Below, piece after piece: positions 28,946-39,292 of a DNA stretch of 64,000 bases. Made by a program: the position numbers and the translations under genes. The stretch is taken from NCBI GenBank assembly GCA_016785225.1, contig JAFBJZ010000640.1, forward strand, positions 890,001-954,000. The letters run 5' to 3'. This stretch comes from Psettodes erumei (taxonomy: Eukaryota > Chordata > Actinopteri > Pleuronectiformes > Psettodidae). Positions within the stretch are counted from its first letter, which is position 1. Each line of letters starts with the position of its first letter. Under the pieces are notes generated by a model. It made no database searches and had not been told where the DNA came from. It saw nothing but the letters and a program-made list of their open reading frames with translations.

Positions 28946-29001
<56 letters not shown>
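28946..29001. repeat. (TG)n microsatellite
   Basis: About 28 TG units. A CA array follows at about 29167-29202 in inverted orientation, roughly 165 bp away. Confidence 0.95.
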
Positions 29002-29004
<3 letters not shown>

Positions 29005-29166
29005 AGGAGGAAGAGAACGACTGCAAGAAAGCGTGGGAGGAATGGCCGAGGAGGGAGAGCGGGCCGCGATAGTGATGAATGAGACGCTGGCACACTGACC
29101 TAGTAACGCCGCGGCGCCGCCGCCGCCAGTGGGGATGAGCTGCCCTACTACTGTACACCCCTGTCT

Positions 29167-29205
<39 letters not shown>

Positions 29206-29709
29206 ATTCTTCCCTCCCCCATCCTCTCCCTCTGCTCTACTCATCAACGCCCTCTGCCCCCTCTTCGCCATCTCCTTTCGCTCATCCAGCCGTCTGATTA
29301 ATCTCTGGTGGCCTTCTTACCTGGCCCGCACGCCACCGCGGCAGACGGAAACTCCAGCCCTGATAGCAAACACAGAGAGAGAGAGAGAGCGAGAGAGTGC
29401 AGTACGTGTTACCCGGCGTAAGAAGCTGTGATGAGGAAAAAAACACAGGCGACGAGGGTAAAGGTTGAGAGGAAACCGCGCTGGGTTCCCCCGCGGTCGC
29501 ACGGAGGGTTGAGAGTCTCAGCTCCAGAACTGTGGGAGTCAGAGTCGTCTCAAATAAACAAGCCGCAGATGATAAGACAAACAAAAACAAAGCCGGAGCC
29601 ATATCCTCTTCCACCCCCCCCCCCCTCCCATCCCCCCAGCCCGGCACTGGGTTCCCATCGAGTCGCGGTCCTTCTGTAGCATCAGCCAAAGACGTCGATC
29701 GGAGCAGCG

Positions 29710-29723
29710 GTTGCCGTGGTAAC
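29710..29723. promoter_or_regulatory. X-box (RFX-type) palindrome
   Basis: GTTGCCGTGGTAAC matches the RFX half-sites on both arms with a 2-bp spacer. It lies 280 bp upstream of the homeodomain-rich block at 29985-30165. Role and target are inferred only. Confidence 0.45.
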
Positions 29724-29984
29724 CGGCTCTGAGGCGTGCCTGTCGTGCACGCAGACATGTCTGCCACCTTAGGTGTGCAGAGACACGGTTGCACGGGTGG
29801 GTGGGGGGAGGTGGAGATGGAGGTGGGTGTGTCTACACGCATCAGCACGGTAACTGTTGGTTTCCTCCATTTCTGGAGGTTTCCGACCCCCCCCACGACA
29901 GACACATACGTCTGCGCCCGGCCAAGATGGCTGCCCTGTGCGGCTTTGCCGGTCGCCTGCTGGTGAGCCCTTCTTCGCAGTCAA

Positions 29985-30165
29985 TAAGCCAGTTGATCGA
30001 ATTAATTAGCATCACAAAGGGCCTTTCTTTTAAGCCTCGGCGGCCCCATTCAGGGCAGCTGAAGAGCGCCCTGCACCTGATTCTCCTCGTAATTAGGTGC
30101 TTGGCAATGCAAATGTTGTGTTTATGCCCGACTAAATCAGAAATGTAAAAATCTAATTAGCATCC
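29985..30165. promoter_or_regulatory. Candidate conserved enhancer block
   Basis: Non-repetitive, AT-balanced sequence in a GC- and repeat-rich setting. It carries three identical TAATTAG homeodomain cores (30003, 30090, 30154) and a perfect octamer ATGCAAAT at 30107-30114. This density and the lack of microsatellite invasion are typical of vertebrate conserved non-coding elements. Conservation itself cannot be seen from one sequence. Confidence 0.45.
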
Positions 30166-30449
30166 CGGCGTACAAACAAAGCTGCTGAGATGCCACTCTC
30201 GAGTCAAATTCATCATTTGTTGTACATTAAAATGAACTGTTTTCATTTATCGGATGTATAATTCACTTTGTGGCTAACCCTGTCTCCCACACACACACAC
30301 ACACACACACACTGCAAACCTCACAGGATGGTGTTGCGTCGGGCACTGATGTATTTAGACCATTAGCTCAGCAAAACTGCAACAAACCCGTATCCATCAG
30401 TGTGACACAAAAGCACAGGGCGGCACGCGGGAAACAGCTTGCGCTCTCC

Positions 30450-30560
30450 TTTTGGTGATTGCGTATGCATGAACCGCTGACGAGCAGAGGAACCCTGGGT
30501 AATTACATATTCATCACGCTGATTTGCCCGACTAATCTGTTCAAGGTGACTGTCATGACG
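30450..30560. promoter_or_regulatory. Candidate conserved enhancer block
   Basis: Block with GTATGCAT (octamer-like), GGTAATTACATATTCATC and GACTAATCTG in about 100 bp, lying 300 bp right of the previous block. Homeodomain/POU site clustering is the only evidence. Confidence 0.35.
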
Positions 30561-30671
30561 GAGACTTTTCTCCTCCCTGAAGCGAAATCAACCCAGGAGA
30601 CATCACTCCGCTCCGGTCCTCCTCTCTCTTCTTCTTCTTCTTCTTCTTGCGATGCTCGTCAGTTTCTCCTC

Positions 30672-30704
<33 letters not shown>

Positions 30705-31134
30705 ATGGAGGCTTTTAGCAGGATTCGGGAGCTCATCCTGTGTCAGGGCATGAGAAACGGGCAGCCGCACAAACGGCGGCATTGACGAGCGCAGAGGGGG
30801 GGAAAAGTGCGAGTGTGAGGAGGAGACGTGTTAAAACGTGACATATAAAATAAGTAGGCAGGTCGAGGCCAGAGGAAGTCCTCCAGCTATAATCTCATTT
30901 TTCTCAAGGAAGTCGGGGCCTTGTCATCATCACAATGCCTGTAGCGCAGGTGTGCGTAGAAAACAAATGGCCCGGCTTTCATTGTCAGTATTATCTGAGC
31001 CGATCTTGTATGTTTTACAGCTGGTGAGGACGAAAACAGCAATGAATACTGCTCATGTTTATACGCCACATAGGCAGCAACAAAAGTATACTGTGTGCAC
31101 TGTGTAAAAACAAGACCAGTGGTTCCCCCTATTT

Positions 31135-31258
31135 CCTTTCTTTATGCTAAGATAAGCTAACTCGATCTTAGCTTCATATTCACAAGGAGAAAATGTTCTC
31201 AACTTAGTAAGAAAAACAATTTGCACAATTCCCAAAGTGGCAAATTACTCCTTTAAAT
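31135..31258. repeat. Right-half fragment of the TTAA-type MITE
   Basis: Carries the family's GCTAAGATAAGCTAACT and TTAGCTTCATATTCAC blocks and ends with the terminal repeat read outward (GTGGCAAATTACTCCT) followed by TTAA. The left half is missing. A second short fragment (GTGCTAAGCTAAGCTAACTG) lies at about 31310-31345. Confidence 0.7.
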
Positions 31259-33289
31259 TATTTCGCGGCCAGTTGCAGTCACTTCCTGAAAACTTGTTGT
31301 TGTTATCCTCGTGCTAAGCTAAGCTAACTGGCTGCTGGCCAGTAGCTCAGTTCTCCATGAATCTAAAGTGTTAAAGGATCAATTTGTCTAGCTGCAGAAA
31401 AATGTTTATATGGACACATCTTGAAAGTTTTAACAGGGGCGGCGACGCGTCGTTTTATAAAAGTTTATGTTCAAAACACATAAATCTCCCGGTGGAACCA
31501 GAGACCAGTTTTACTGCAGAATCAAGATCGTTAAAAAAACAGATCACATGATATATGACATTAAATGTCAACCTCTGACTGTTTTATTGACTTGGAAGGA
31601 CGATATTCATATCTGCTCGAGTCATCAGAGCGGTCAACTCATTGTGGACTCGAGGCCGAAAATGGAGAAAAGAAACTCACGAATCTGTGACTGAAAGCTG
31701 CAGGTTATCGGCGTCAGCGCTGAGGTCAGCCCTGTCAGAAGTCTCTCTGCGGGGGCGGGGATGCCCCGCTGTGAAACATCTCTTTCTTGTGCTGATCAAA
31801 CCAGGAGCATCCCTTTGAAATCTGACAACCTTAATGTATAGACCTCATCAGAACCAGGACCCGACCGCGCCTGCCGCCCCACATCAGAGGGCGGCAGCGG
31901 TGAAACCGCGGCCGAGCGCTGCGTATACGCCGCGGTGGCGATTGCCGGGGCCTGAAACTGCAGCTTTCCAACATGTTGCTCTCCCTCCTGACTCAGTTTG
32001 GGGGGAATGTATGGTGGTTGGATCGGGGTGGGGGGTGGGGGGGTGGGGGGTGCAGATTTGAAAGCCCTGAGGGTGTATTCCACTCTGGGGAAGCTCAGCC
32101 CACAGAATGGATGGAGATCATTCTCTGGGTGGCGTGCGCATGCCTCGCATACCACGGCCGTGACACGTCTGTGTGAGTGTGTGCATGTGCACATGAGGGG
32201 GATGTTCGACGGGCCGAGAACAATGACAGAAATGTGAAGAGAGAGAGAGAGACATATGGAGCCATAAAGGGATGCCTCAGAAGCAACGCTTTAATAGGAG
32301 GAAATCATAAATTCCGCCTAATGAAGTCCTGTGAAGATGACAAGCAGACGGAGCACCACAACACGGGCTCATCTGCGGGATGAATGAGGGACTCGTTAAT
32401 GGGAAATGTTGCCAGAATTAAGAGTTACGGCATGCAGCTGGCACGTACAGTAGAGCGCGGTTTGCACGTATGACCCTGTCCCATGAATGGAAAGCGTCCG
32501 CTGCCTCTCGTAACTCAGTCTGAAGCGGTTGACCCCTGACCTCGAGGAACTCATCAGCTTTGCGCTAACAAAACCCCAAAAAATGCAGTGTCATCGCTGC
32601 GATCGTGGGATTCGCTCATCTGGCCGAAGGAGCAGGCGAGGATTCGCCGCCTCCCCGACTCAGGCGGCGGGGAAGCAGTCGCCGGGTGCCATCGCCCGGT
32701 CTCCGCCGAGCGCGAGAAGCTGGCTGCGTGTTACGTAACCAGTTTAGTCTTGGAAAAGCCGGGCCTGTCGCTCAAAAAAATCCAGCGGAGGCCATTAAAA
32801 TTCCTGGCGTCTCATTCAGATCCTGTTTGTGAAACTATGGAGATCATCTGAGGATTTTATTTGATCTAAGAAGGAAGTCACTGAAACTCTGACTCACTTT
32901 GTTAAACCTGAAAAGAAATGATTGTATGAAAGGGTGAAACTGATAAACGTGGCCTCATGCCCCCCCCCCCTTTTTTTTACAGCTACAACAAAGAGCAAAG
33001 ATTTTGTGGTGGATAAAATATGCCGTCTGTGGCGTGTCTGTTATCCATTACTGAATTTATAGCAACATTTATGGCAGCTCCCCATTATCGTATCAATTCA
33101 ACACACATACATGACAATTCATACAAATACAATTTAGATTGTCTATTTAGATGATGTCATCACACTTCTTAGAAATAATTTCAGCACGTACGCAACAAGT
33201 GGCCGAGAAAGTTTTAAGGTTTTTAAAAAGACGTCTGAAACGTTTGGAGGAAAGTCTCGCTGATGATCCAGACTGTTGCAGTGACGGGG

Positions 33290-33702
33290 TGGGCGGTGGC
33301 GAAGGAGGAGGAGGAGGCCCATCCCCCGGCTCCTGATTGGACGGGGTCAGGAGGCCACGCCCCTGGGCGGGGTCTCCGATCGATTTTTGAGGCGCGGTTG
33401 AAGTAGGCACAGCCGTGCCGCTGACATCCCTCAATTTGAGCTCAGCCGCCTTGGGGTCCGCACGCTCCCAGAGCAAAGGGGGATCTTCTCGTTTCCAAGC
33501 CCAGCCCAGGAGAGCAGGAGACCCGCTCGGATTTTTTCACCTCTTTGGCAAGACCCATCACACATCTGGATTTTTAAATCTGAGAAAGAAACTCCTCGCT
33601 GGTTTTTCTTTTTCGATTTTCTTTTGTTGTTGTTATTGTTGTTGTTTTTGCAACGCTTGAACGGAGAAAATATTTTTTTTTGAAAAACATTTAAAAAGAA
33701 AA
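33290..33702 (+). promoter_or_regulatory. marcksl1: marcksl1 core promoter and 5' leader
   Basis: Upstream of the marcksl1 start lie an inverted CCAAT box (ATTGG at 33336-33340), a CACGCCC element at about 33356, and an Sp1-type GGGCGGGG at 33365-33372. Together they suggest a TATA-less promoter with transcription starting around 33.4 kb. The leader then runs to the ATG without an intron signal and contains T-rich runs (33600-33700). Boundaries are inferred. Confidence 0.55.
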
Positions 33703-35351
33703 ATGGGAGCCCAGTTGTCCAAGGGTGGAGTAGCTGTTGAGGGGAAAGCCGCCGCCGACCCTGCTGCCGCTAAAGCCAACGGCCAGGTGAGTGAGGGGGG
33801 CCTGACACCGCCGAGCATCCGGGGGAGCCACATGGCACCCAACGAAAACGAAATTAAAAGGCTGTGAATGGAGAGGGGTAGTGGTAGTGGTGGGGGTGGG
33901 GGTGGGGGTCGGGGGCGCGTCGAGCCACCACGCTCGGCGCGCACCCAGACCTGCCTTTGTTAATTCCTGCCGCTCCCGCAGGCGCAGTTTGACCCGCACA
34001 TTTGATGCGGAAGCGGCAGATTGTGGTCCAAATGCGCGTTTGGACCGAGTTTTCTCTCATGAGTTGGCCGTGTTCGGGCCAGATGGTCGATCTCGCGTCG
34101 AACAAAAGATGCGAGGCGAGCGGGCGCAGAGGATGCAAATGCGCTGTGCCGGAGGCGCATTTCGTGGCGCTGCGCACAAAGCGCAGACAGGCGCCACTTG
34201 TGACGCTCTCTCCTCCTGCTCCCGCGCCGACAGGCGTTTTATCTTTAAACGTTTAAATGAGATATTGTTGCCTCGATGCCTGATAACGTGCTTGTTAATT
34301 GCAGATTGTTGGGAGGGAGGGGGGGGGGTTGAACCGAGCCCTGCTCGGGGCTGACCCCAGATCAGAGGATGCGTATTCAGACATGCCGACGAGCCCGGAC
34401 CCAGTTATTAGTTATGAAAGGTCTCTTGCGCTCGACGTCTTAAACTGACCTTGGCTTTGTCTGCGCCGTGACCGCTGTGCTCGCCGGTGTCTGGGCTCAC
34501 GCAGGCAGACGCGGTAGATGAGAGCTGCAGCTCTCGGATGAGACCAGCAACCAGGTTTCACGGGGATTCCTTTGTTTCCCGACTTAGATGGAGCACTACT
34601 GCCCCCTTTTGTCCGCCCAGAGTAGTGCAAACAGCTGTTGATACCCCCCCACCACCACCACTGTCAGGGCAAGCAGCTTTCCATAAGTGAAACATGGATT
34701 AACTATGTAAATGGACTAATGCTAATCTGTCACACGATTTGTTTACCCATCTGTACATTAATTTCCTTTGTGCACGACTAATGCGAGTCCTCTTCTCTGC
34801 AGGAGAACGGCCATGTCAAAACCAACGGTGATGTATCAGCCAAGCCCGACGGCGAGGCGGCCGCCGCCGATGGGAACGGAACGGCCGAACCGGCCAAGGA
34901 GGGCGAGAGCGCCGGGGACGCCATCGAGCCCGCCCCTGCGGCCGAGGGAGAGGCCGCCAAGACGGAGGGCGAGGCCGCCAAGGAGGGCAAGAAGAAGAAG
35001 AAGTTCTCCCTGAAGAACTCCTTCAAGTTCAAGGGCATCTCCCTGAAGAAGAACAAGAAGGGCAGCGAGGAGGCCAAGGAGGAGGCCACCTCCCCCACGG
35101 CCGAGGACAAGCCCGAGGAGAACGGCCACGCGGCCAAGGAAACCAAAGAGGAGACGCCGGCCGCCGAGGCCAACGAGGGCGAAGCTGCTGCTGCTGCTGC
35201 TGCAGCCGCACCCGAGGAAGATGCCGCAGCGGCGGCGGCAGCCGAGGAGGCCCCGGCCACAGAGGCCGCTCCCGTGGAGGAGGCCGCCGCCGCCGCCCCC
35301 GCCGAGGACACGACACCTGCAGCCTCCGAGGGCGAGGCCAAGGCAGAGTGA
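33703..35351 (+). CDS. marcksl1: MARCKS-like 1 (MacMARCKS / MRP)
   Basis: Coding exons 33703-33786 and 34803-35351 (CAG|GTGAGT donor, TCTGCAG acceptor, phase 0) give 210 residues; mammalian MARCKSL1 is about 195. The start MGAQLSKGG is an N-myristoylation signal. The intron falls inside the MH2 segment (KANGQ|ENGHVKTNGD), the conserved family position. The basic effector domain is residues 91-114 (KKKKKFSLKNSFKFKG then ISLKKNKK), with PKC-site serines 97, 101 and 108. The protein binds acidic membrane lipid, calmodulin and actin and is released by PKC or calmodulin. The rest is an acidic Ala/Glu-rich disordered rod, including a nine-residue Ala run encoded by mostly GCT codons. Two aromatic positions of the family effector domain are Leu here (98, 109). 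Which teleost paralogue this is cannot be told. Confidence 0.95.
33885..33912 (+). other. G-quadruplex-capable tract in marcksl1 intron
   Basis: Three GGGGGT units in a row followed by CGGGGG, about 100 bp after the donor site on the sense strand. The run meets the simple four-tract G4 rule. Confidence 0.6.
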
Positions 35352-35383
35352 CTGCACCCCGCCACGTGAACTGATTTTCCAAG

Positions 35384-36181
35384 ATTAAAGTATATAAATA
35401 TATATATGAGAGACTCGTGCCACGTTCTTAAAGTTATAAACAAAACTACAAAAGAAGACAAAGGATATATCATGTTTGCTGATTCAACCACCAGTTCACT
35501 GCCTTTTATTAGTTCTTCGACAGACGGAAACTCACCGGGCCCTCTCGTGACGAAAGTGTCGGCTTGTGTCGCCCCCTCATGGTACACACGGGGACTGGCG
35601 CGTGGCGAAGGTAATGGATTGGATGTGGAGCGAATCAGGAATACTGACTTATTTTCCCAATTCATGGAGAAGCATCCTTTTTAACAGCGTGGCAGCCCTA
35701 TAACATTTTATTTTTCTTTCTCATCTTTTTTGGGATCTAAGAATTTGTCACCGTTGCGGAGCGGGGTAGACCATCTCCTTCTTCACTCGAAATGACTGTT
35801 ATACGGACACATAAACCTTTTCAAACGATCGTTTTTCATTTTTAGAATTCTACATTCCTATGTTTTACCCCCAAATTTCAAGTATTTTGTCATGTATAGA
35901 AAAGTGAAAATCGAGGAGGGGAGGCGGAATAAGAGCTATGTCTTTGTTCGTGCATTTTCATTCTTTTTCTGGCTAAAACCACATTCAAGCTTCTTGAGTG
36001 TTGCAGTGTTCACATTTCAGAGTTTATAACGCAGGGTTTGGGATTGTGTACAAAATGTGAGCTTTTTATCTGCAAACTGTCTCTGTAAATATGTTTTGGC
36101 CAATATTTTTGGTTCTCTTTATTTTGCTATCATTTGAAGATGTTAATGGTTTTATTGTAACTTTTAATAAGGGTAAATAAA
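35384..36181 (+). promoter_or_regulatory. marcksl1: marcksl1 3' UTR with two poly(A) signals
   Basis: An early ATTAAA at 35384-35389 lies 33 bp after the stop. A canonical AATAAA at 36176-36181, followed by T/GT-rich sequence, gives a long 3' UTR of about 840 nt. The 3' UTR is AT-rich, unlike the GC-rich coding exon. The long form is more likely major; alternative use is inferred. Confidence 0.6.
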
Positions 36182-36671
36182 TGTTTGATCCCCTCTGTCC
36201 GTCTTCTGCCTTGTGATTCACACCACAACCTGGAGTTAGACTTCTTTTAAGCTTCAGTTTTCATGGTAAGATATTTTAGGAGATATTAGATACTAGTTAG
36301 ATTAAATAACAGCTCTACATTAAGGAGAAGATGAACTGTAAATGCTTAATGAGCCTTAATCACTCTTGACTTACTCTTATTTTGCATAAAATAAGAGTTT
36401 TCACCTGCTGCCATGTTCTATTATTAATATTATAAAAACCATTTACATAAACTTTGTTTAATCTGCTCTTTTTAAATATTCCACATGAGTCTTTCTGGCT
36501 CCAACATACTGCCCTCTACTACTCCTATTACATTTATAGATGCCAAATAAACCTCAGAAGCCAAAAAAACGGATTTTGTGGATGTAAACCTGGAGGCATG
36601 TCTCCAGACGCTCTGCGGTTTCATAATAAGCTCTATTAATACTTATAAATAGAAACGGATTTTATATGTCG

Positions 36672-36685
36672 TCATCAGATGGCAG
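36672..36685 (+). promoter_or_regulatory. CTCF-like motif
   Basis: TCATCAGATGGCAG fits the core CCASYAGRKGGCRS at all positions but the first. It lies 275 bp before the tRNA gene. Confidence 0.4.
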
Positions 36686-36960
36686 CATTCGACCAATTTA
36701 AACCGCTAATTCCTCATTTTAATTAGCCGGTCTCTGGCTCCCTCTGGTGGACAGATATATATATTAGGACGTGATTTTTCGCCCTGTGGAATTCGGGGGG
36801 TTTACGGGAAACACGTGAACGCCTCATACGTTGCTGGTGCGGAGTTTCAGCTGGTTCTCGGTTCAGCGGATCACACACTGCTGCTTCGTGTAGCAACACA
36901 CTGAGGTGAGTGCACAAACAAAGCGTCAAGACATCGCGTAATGTGCTGAATCGGTCACAT

Positions 36961-37042
36961 GACGAGGTGGCCGAGTGGTTAAGGCGATGGACTGCTAATC
37001 CATTGTGCTCTGCACGCGTGGGTTCGAATCCCATCCTCGTCG
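36961..37042 (+). tRNA. tRNA-Ser (anticodon GCT)
   Basis: An 82-nt class II tRNA without intron. The acceptor stem GACGAGG (36961-36967) pairs with CCTCGTC (37035-37041), discriminator G. Internal A box TGGCCGAGTGG and B box GGTTCGAATCC are intact. The anticodon GCT at 36994-36996 sits in the loop CTGCTAA and reads AGC/AGT serine codons. A long variable arm (TGTGCTCTGCACG) is diagnostic of serine. A Pol III terminator TTTT lies at 37052-37055. All stems look perfect, so it should be functional. It sits between the convergent 3' ends of marcksl1 and the connexin. Confidence 0.97.
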
Positions 37043-37353
37043 GAAGTTACGTTTTCAATTTAAACCCCTGCACGTGTCCCCCTTTTGTTTAAAGGAACAA
37101 TTAACTCTGTATGCAAACAGAAACTGTCCAACAGATTTAAAATCTTGCTTTTTAAGAAGCACTTGAATGTGCCTAATGTTGGTTTGTACCTGCGTTGGTC
37201 ACGTGAGTTAAATAGGTGTTTTCTCACCTATGACGGGTTTACCCAGAGTCAGTAAGTTTCCACTGTGGCTGCTTCTTCTTTTCAAAACTTATTATTTTTA
37301 ACTTATCTTTGAAGTTCAATACTGTTCGTATATAGAATTGAGTTTAGACGATT

Positions 37354-37367
37354 CCGCCATCTAGTGG
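37354..37367 (-). promoter_or_regulatory. CTCF-like motif
   Basis: Read on the minus strand, CCACTAGATGGCGG matches CCASYAGRKGGCRS at every position. It lies 310 bp beyond the tRNA and 90 bp beyond the likely 3' end of the connexin transcript. Confidence 0.5.
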
Positions 37368-37454
37368 CAAGGTAATGAAATTCATTCAGCTCATATTTTG
37401 AACACAGAGGAACTCAAGCAACAGCAAAAGACACTTCAGACACTGATTAGCGTT

Positions 37455-37460
37455 TTTATT
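37455..37460 (-). promoter_or_regulatory. Poly(A) signal, connexin transcript
   Basis: TTTATT on the plus strand is AATAAA on the minus strand, 285 bp past the stop of the possible last coding exon (37745-37864). Another AATAAA on the minus strand at about 38188-38193 could end a shorter transcript after the stop at 38276. Confidence 0.5.
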
Positions 37461-37744
37461 GTACAAGCCATACAATTTATCACAATGGTGGTAAACAAAA
37501 ATAAATCATCATATCTTAAAAGAAACAATTTCATGACATTCCAGTAAACTCAAAACAGAAGTAGCTTGTTTGTAGGGATATAACCAAAAAATAAAAAGCC
37601 TCCAAAGCTCATTCTCAAACATATTAAATAACAAATAAAAAGCAATAATTTTACTGTAATGTGAATGAAATTCTGATAAACTGAGCGACCCCAACAGGAT
37701 GATCGGCAGCTGCCATGAAGCCCATTCCTCACCCACTAATGTGC

Positions 37745-37864
37745 TTAAACATCCAAATGTAGATTTACACTGACTTTCTTGGAGGAAAGAGTCAAACCCT
37801 GAGGGAGAACGCCACGCTTCATGTGGGGCATCAGCTCATCCAGATCCAGGAGGCATGTCGGTCC
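37745..37864 (-). CDS. Possible alternative C-terminal exon of the connexin
   Basis: On the minus strand, acceptor CTTCTACTACAG is followed by 39 open codons and TAA. The peptide starts GPTCLLDLDELMPHMKRGVL and ends NLHLDV. Its reading phase matches a donor inside the preceding connexin exon: after Lys (38309) the next bases are GTCAGG, so splicing would replace the last ten residues of the 271-residue form and give about 300 residues. The donor is not ideal. The AATAAA at 37455 would then serve this form. Alternatively it is the last exon of some other minus-strand gene, but no other upstream exons are visible. Confidence 0.5.
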   Translation of the reverse strand, partial: GPTCLLDLDELMPHMKRGVLPQGLTLSSKKVSVNLHLDV

Positions 37865-38275
37865 CTGTAGTAGAAGAAGGAAGGATGCGCATAGCACCGC
37901 GTGTGTGCTGTGGTCTTCTCCTTTACCATTAACAACGCTGAAGACACCAAGTGCTGTAATTTACAATATGTGACATGTTCATGAATTCGTGAATCAACAG
38001 CGGTGTCCTAAAAGCACGACTCCATGTGCGCTCCTGGATGTCAGAACAGATCTACGGCACTAAAAGTTAATGTTATATCCAAACCAGTCGTCCTCTTCTG
38101 TCTGTCCCACGACACGCAAGCAGCCGGTGTCGTGATGGATTCACGCTCAGCTGGGTCACAGCATCACGATTGCACGGTTTCGTCCCTTTTTATTAGTCTT
38201 TTGGTTTGGCGACCCGTGGTCCTGCTGTGTGGTCGCCCATCGGAACCAAACCCACGTCTTAGCAACCACCGTGTC

Positions 38276-39292
38276 CTACAGCGTTGTAGTGGCGCTGCCT
38301 TCCCTGACCTTGTCCATCTTATGTAAACTCATCTGGCTGTCCGCTAGCGTTGGATCAGTCCGCCGATACTGAGACCGTGGTGGCGCTATGTTGGTGAGCT
38401 CGTGCTGCTCGGCAAATAGGACTCTCTGGTTCTCGTGCCGGAGCCGTAGCAGCTTGCTGATGCGCTTGCCTATGAGATAAAACATCTCGCAGATACACAT
38501 GAAGACGCACAGCGCGCTGGATATAACCATAAACAGCATGAAGATCTTTTTCTCTGTCGGGCGACTGATGAAGCAGTCGACGGTGTTGGGGCATGGGTCC
38601 AGCGAACACTTGGATAACCTAAAAGTGAAGAGTAAAGCAAATTACACCTGGTGCAAAACACCCCGTTTGTCATTTGAAAAGTATTCGGATGCAAGCGTCA
38701 CCTGGGCAGGTCGTATCCATGGTATATCCGGTACAAAATGTAAAGAAATGACGCGTCGAATCCGGCTTTGAAGACCAAACTCAGCAGATACGTCCACCAC
38801 AGCCCCCCTCTCTTCTTGCCAGGGTTGGCGTACAGGTGAGAGCCTTGGTGCAGCTCCACGTACTTCTTGTCCTTTCCCTCGCGGAATTTGACGTGAGCCA
38901 TCACCATCAGAGACGGGCATGTGACGAAGATCAGCTGCAGCGCCCACAGGCGGATGTGGGAGATTGGGAAGATGTGGTCATAGCAGACATTGGTACAGCC
39001 GGGCTGAAAGAGAGAAAAATAATGCTCCTTACTTTTCTATTATGTCTGCAATGTCATGTTTTATGGATAAAATAAGCAATCACATGTCTCTTCCATTAAT
39101 ATCAGCTTCTTGTTATCTTACCTGCCGGGTGTTACACACAAAGTCTTTGTTCTCGTCGCCCCAAACCCTCTGCGCCGCCACCACGAACACCAGCACGCGG
39201 AACACGAACACCATGGACAGCCAGATCCTCCCGAACGCCGTGGAGTATTTGTTGACTCCACTCAACAGATTCTCCAGTCCCGACCAGTTCAT
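38276..39292 (-). CDS. Connexin, beta type (gap junction protein)
   Basis: Three coding exons on the minus strand: 39292-39122 (ends NTRQ|GTAAG), 39003-38702 and 38618-38276, in phase, 271 residues. It starts MNWSGLENLLSGVNKYSTAF. The first extracellular loop has C53-x6-C60-x3-C64 and the second C162-x4-C167-x5-C173, followed by the family motif RPTEKKIF. Four membrane segments are readable at about 20-40, 75-95, 125-150 and 185-210. Six subunits form a hemichannel, which docks into a cell-cell channel. The loop sequences (PGCTNVCYD, GGLWWTYL) resemble GJB3/4/5-type proteins, and a teleost Cx35.4-like name is possible, but the exact orthologue is uncertain. The coding region is split twice, whereas most connexins have a single coding exon. 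A non-coding first exon probably ends at 41971. Confidence 0.9.

Noticed and set aside
34778..35665. Very long minus-strand frame of Ala/Ser-rich composition
   Set aside because: It is the antisense shadow of the GC-biased marcksl1 second exon.
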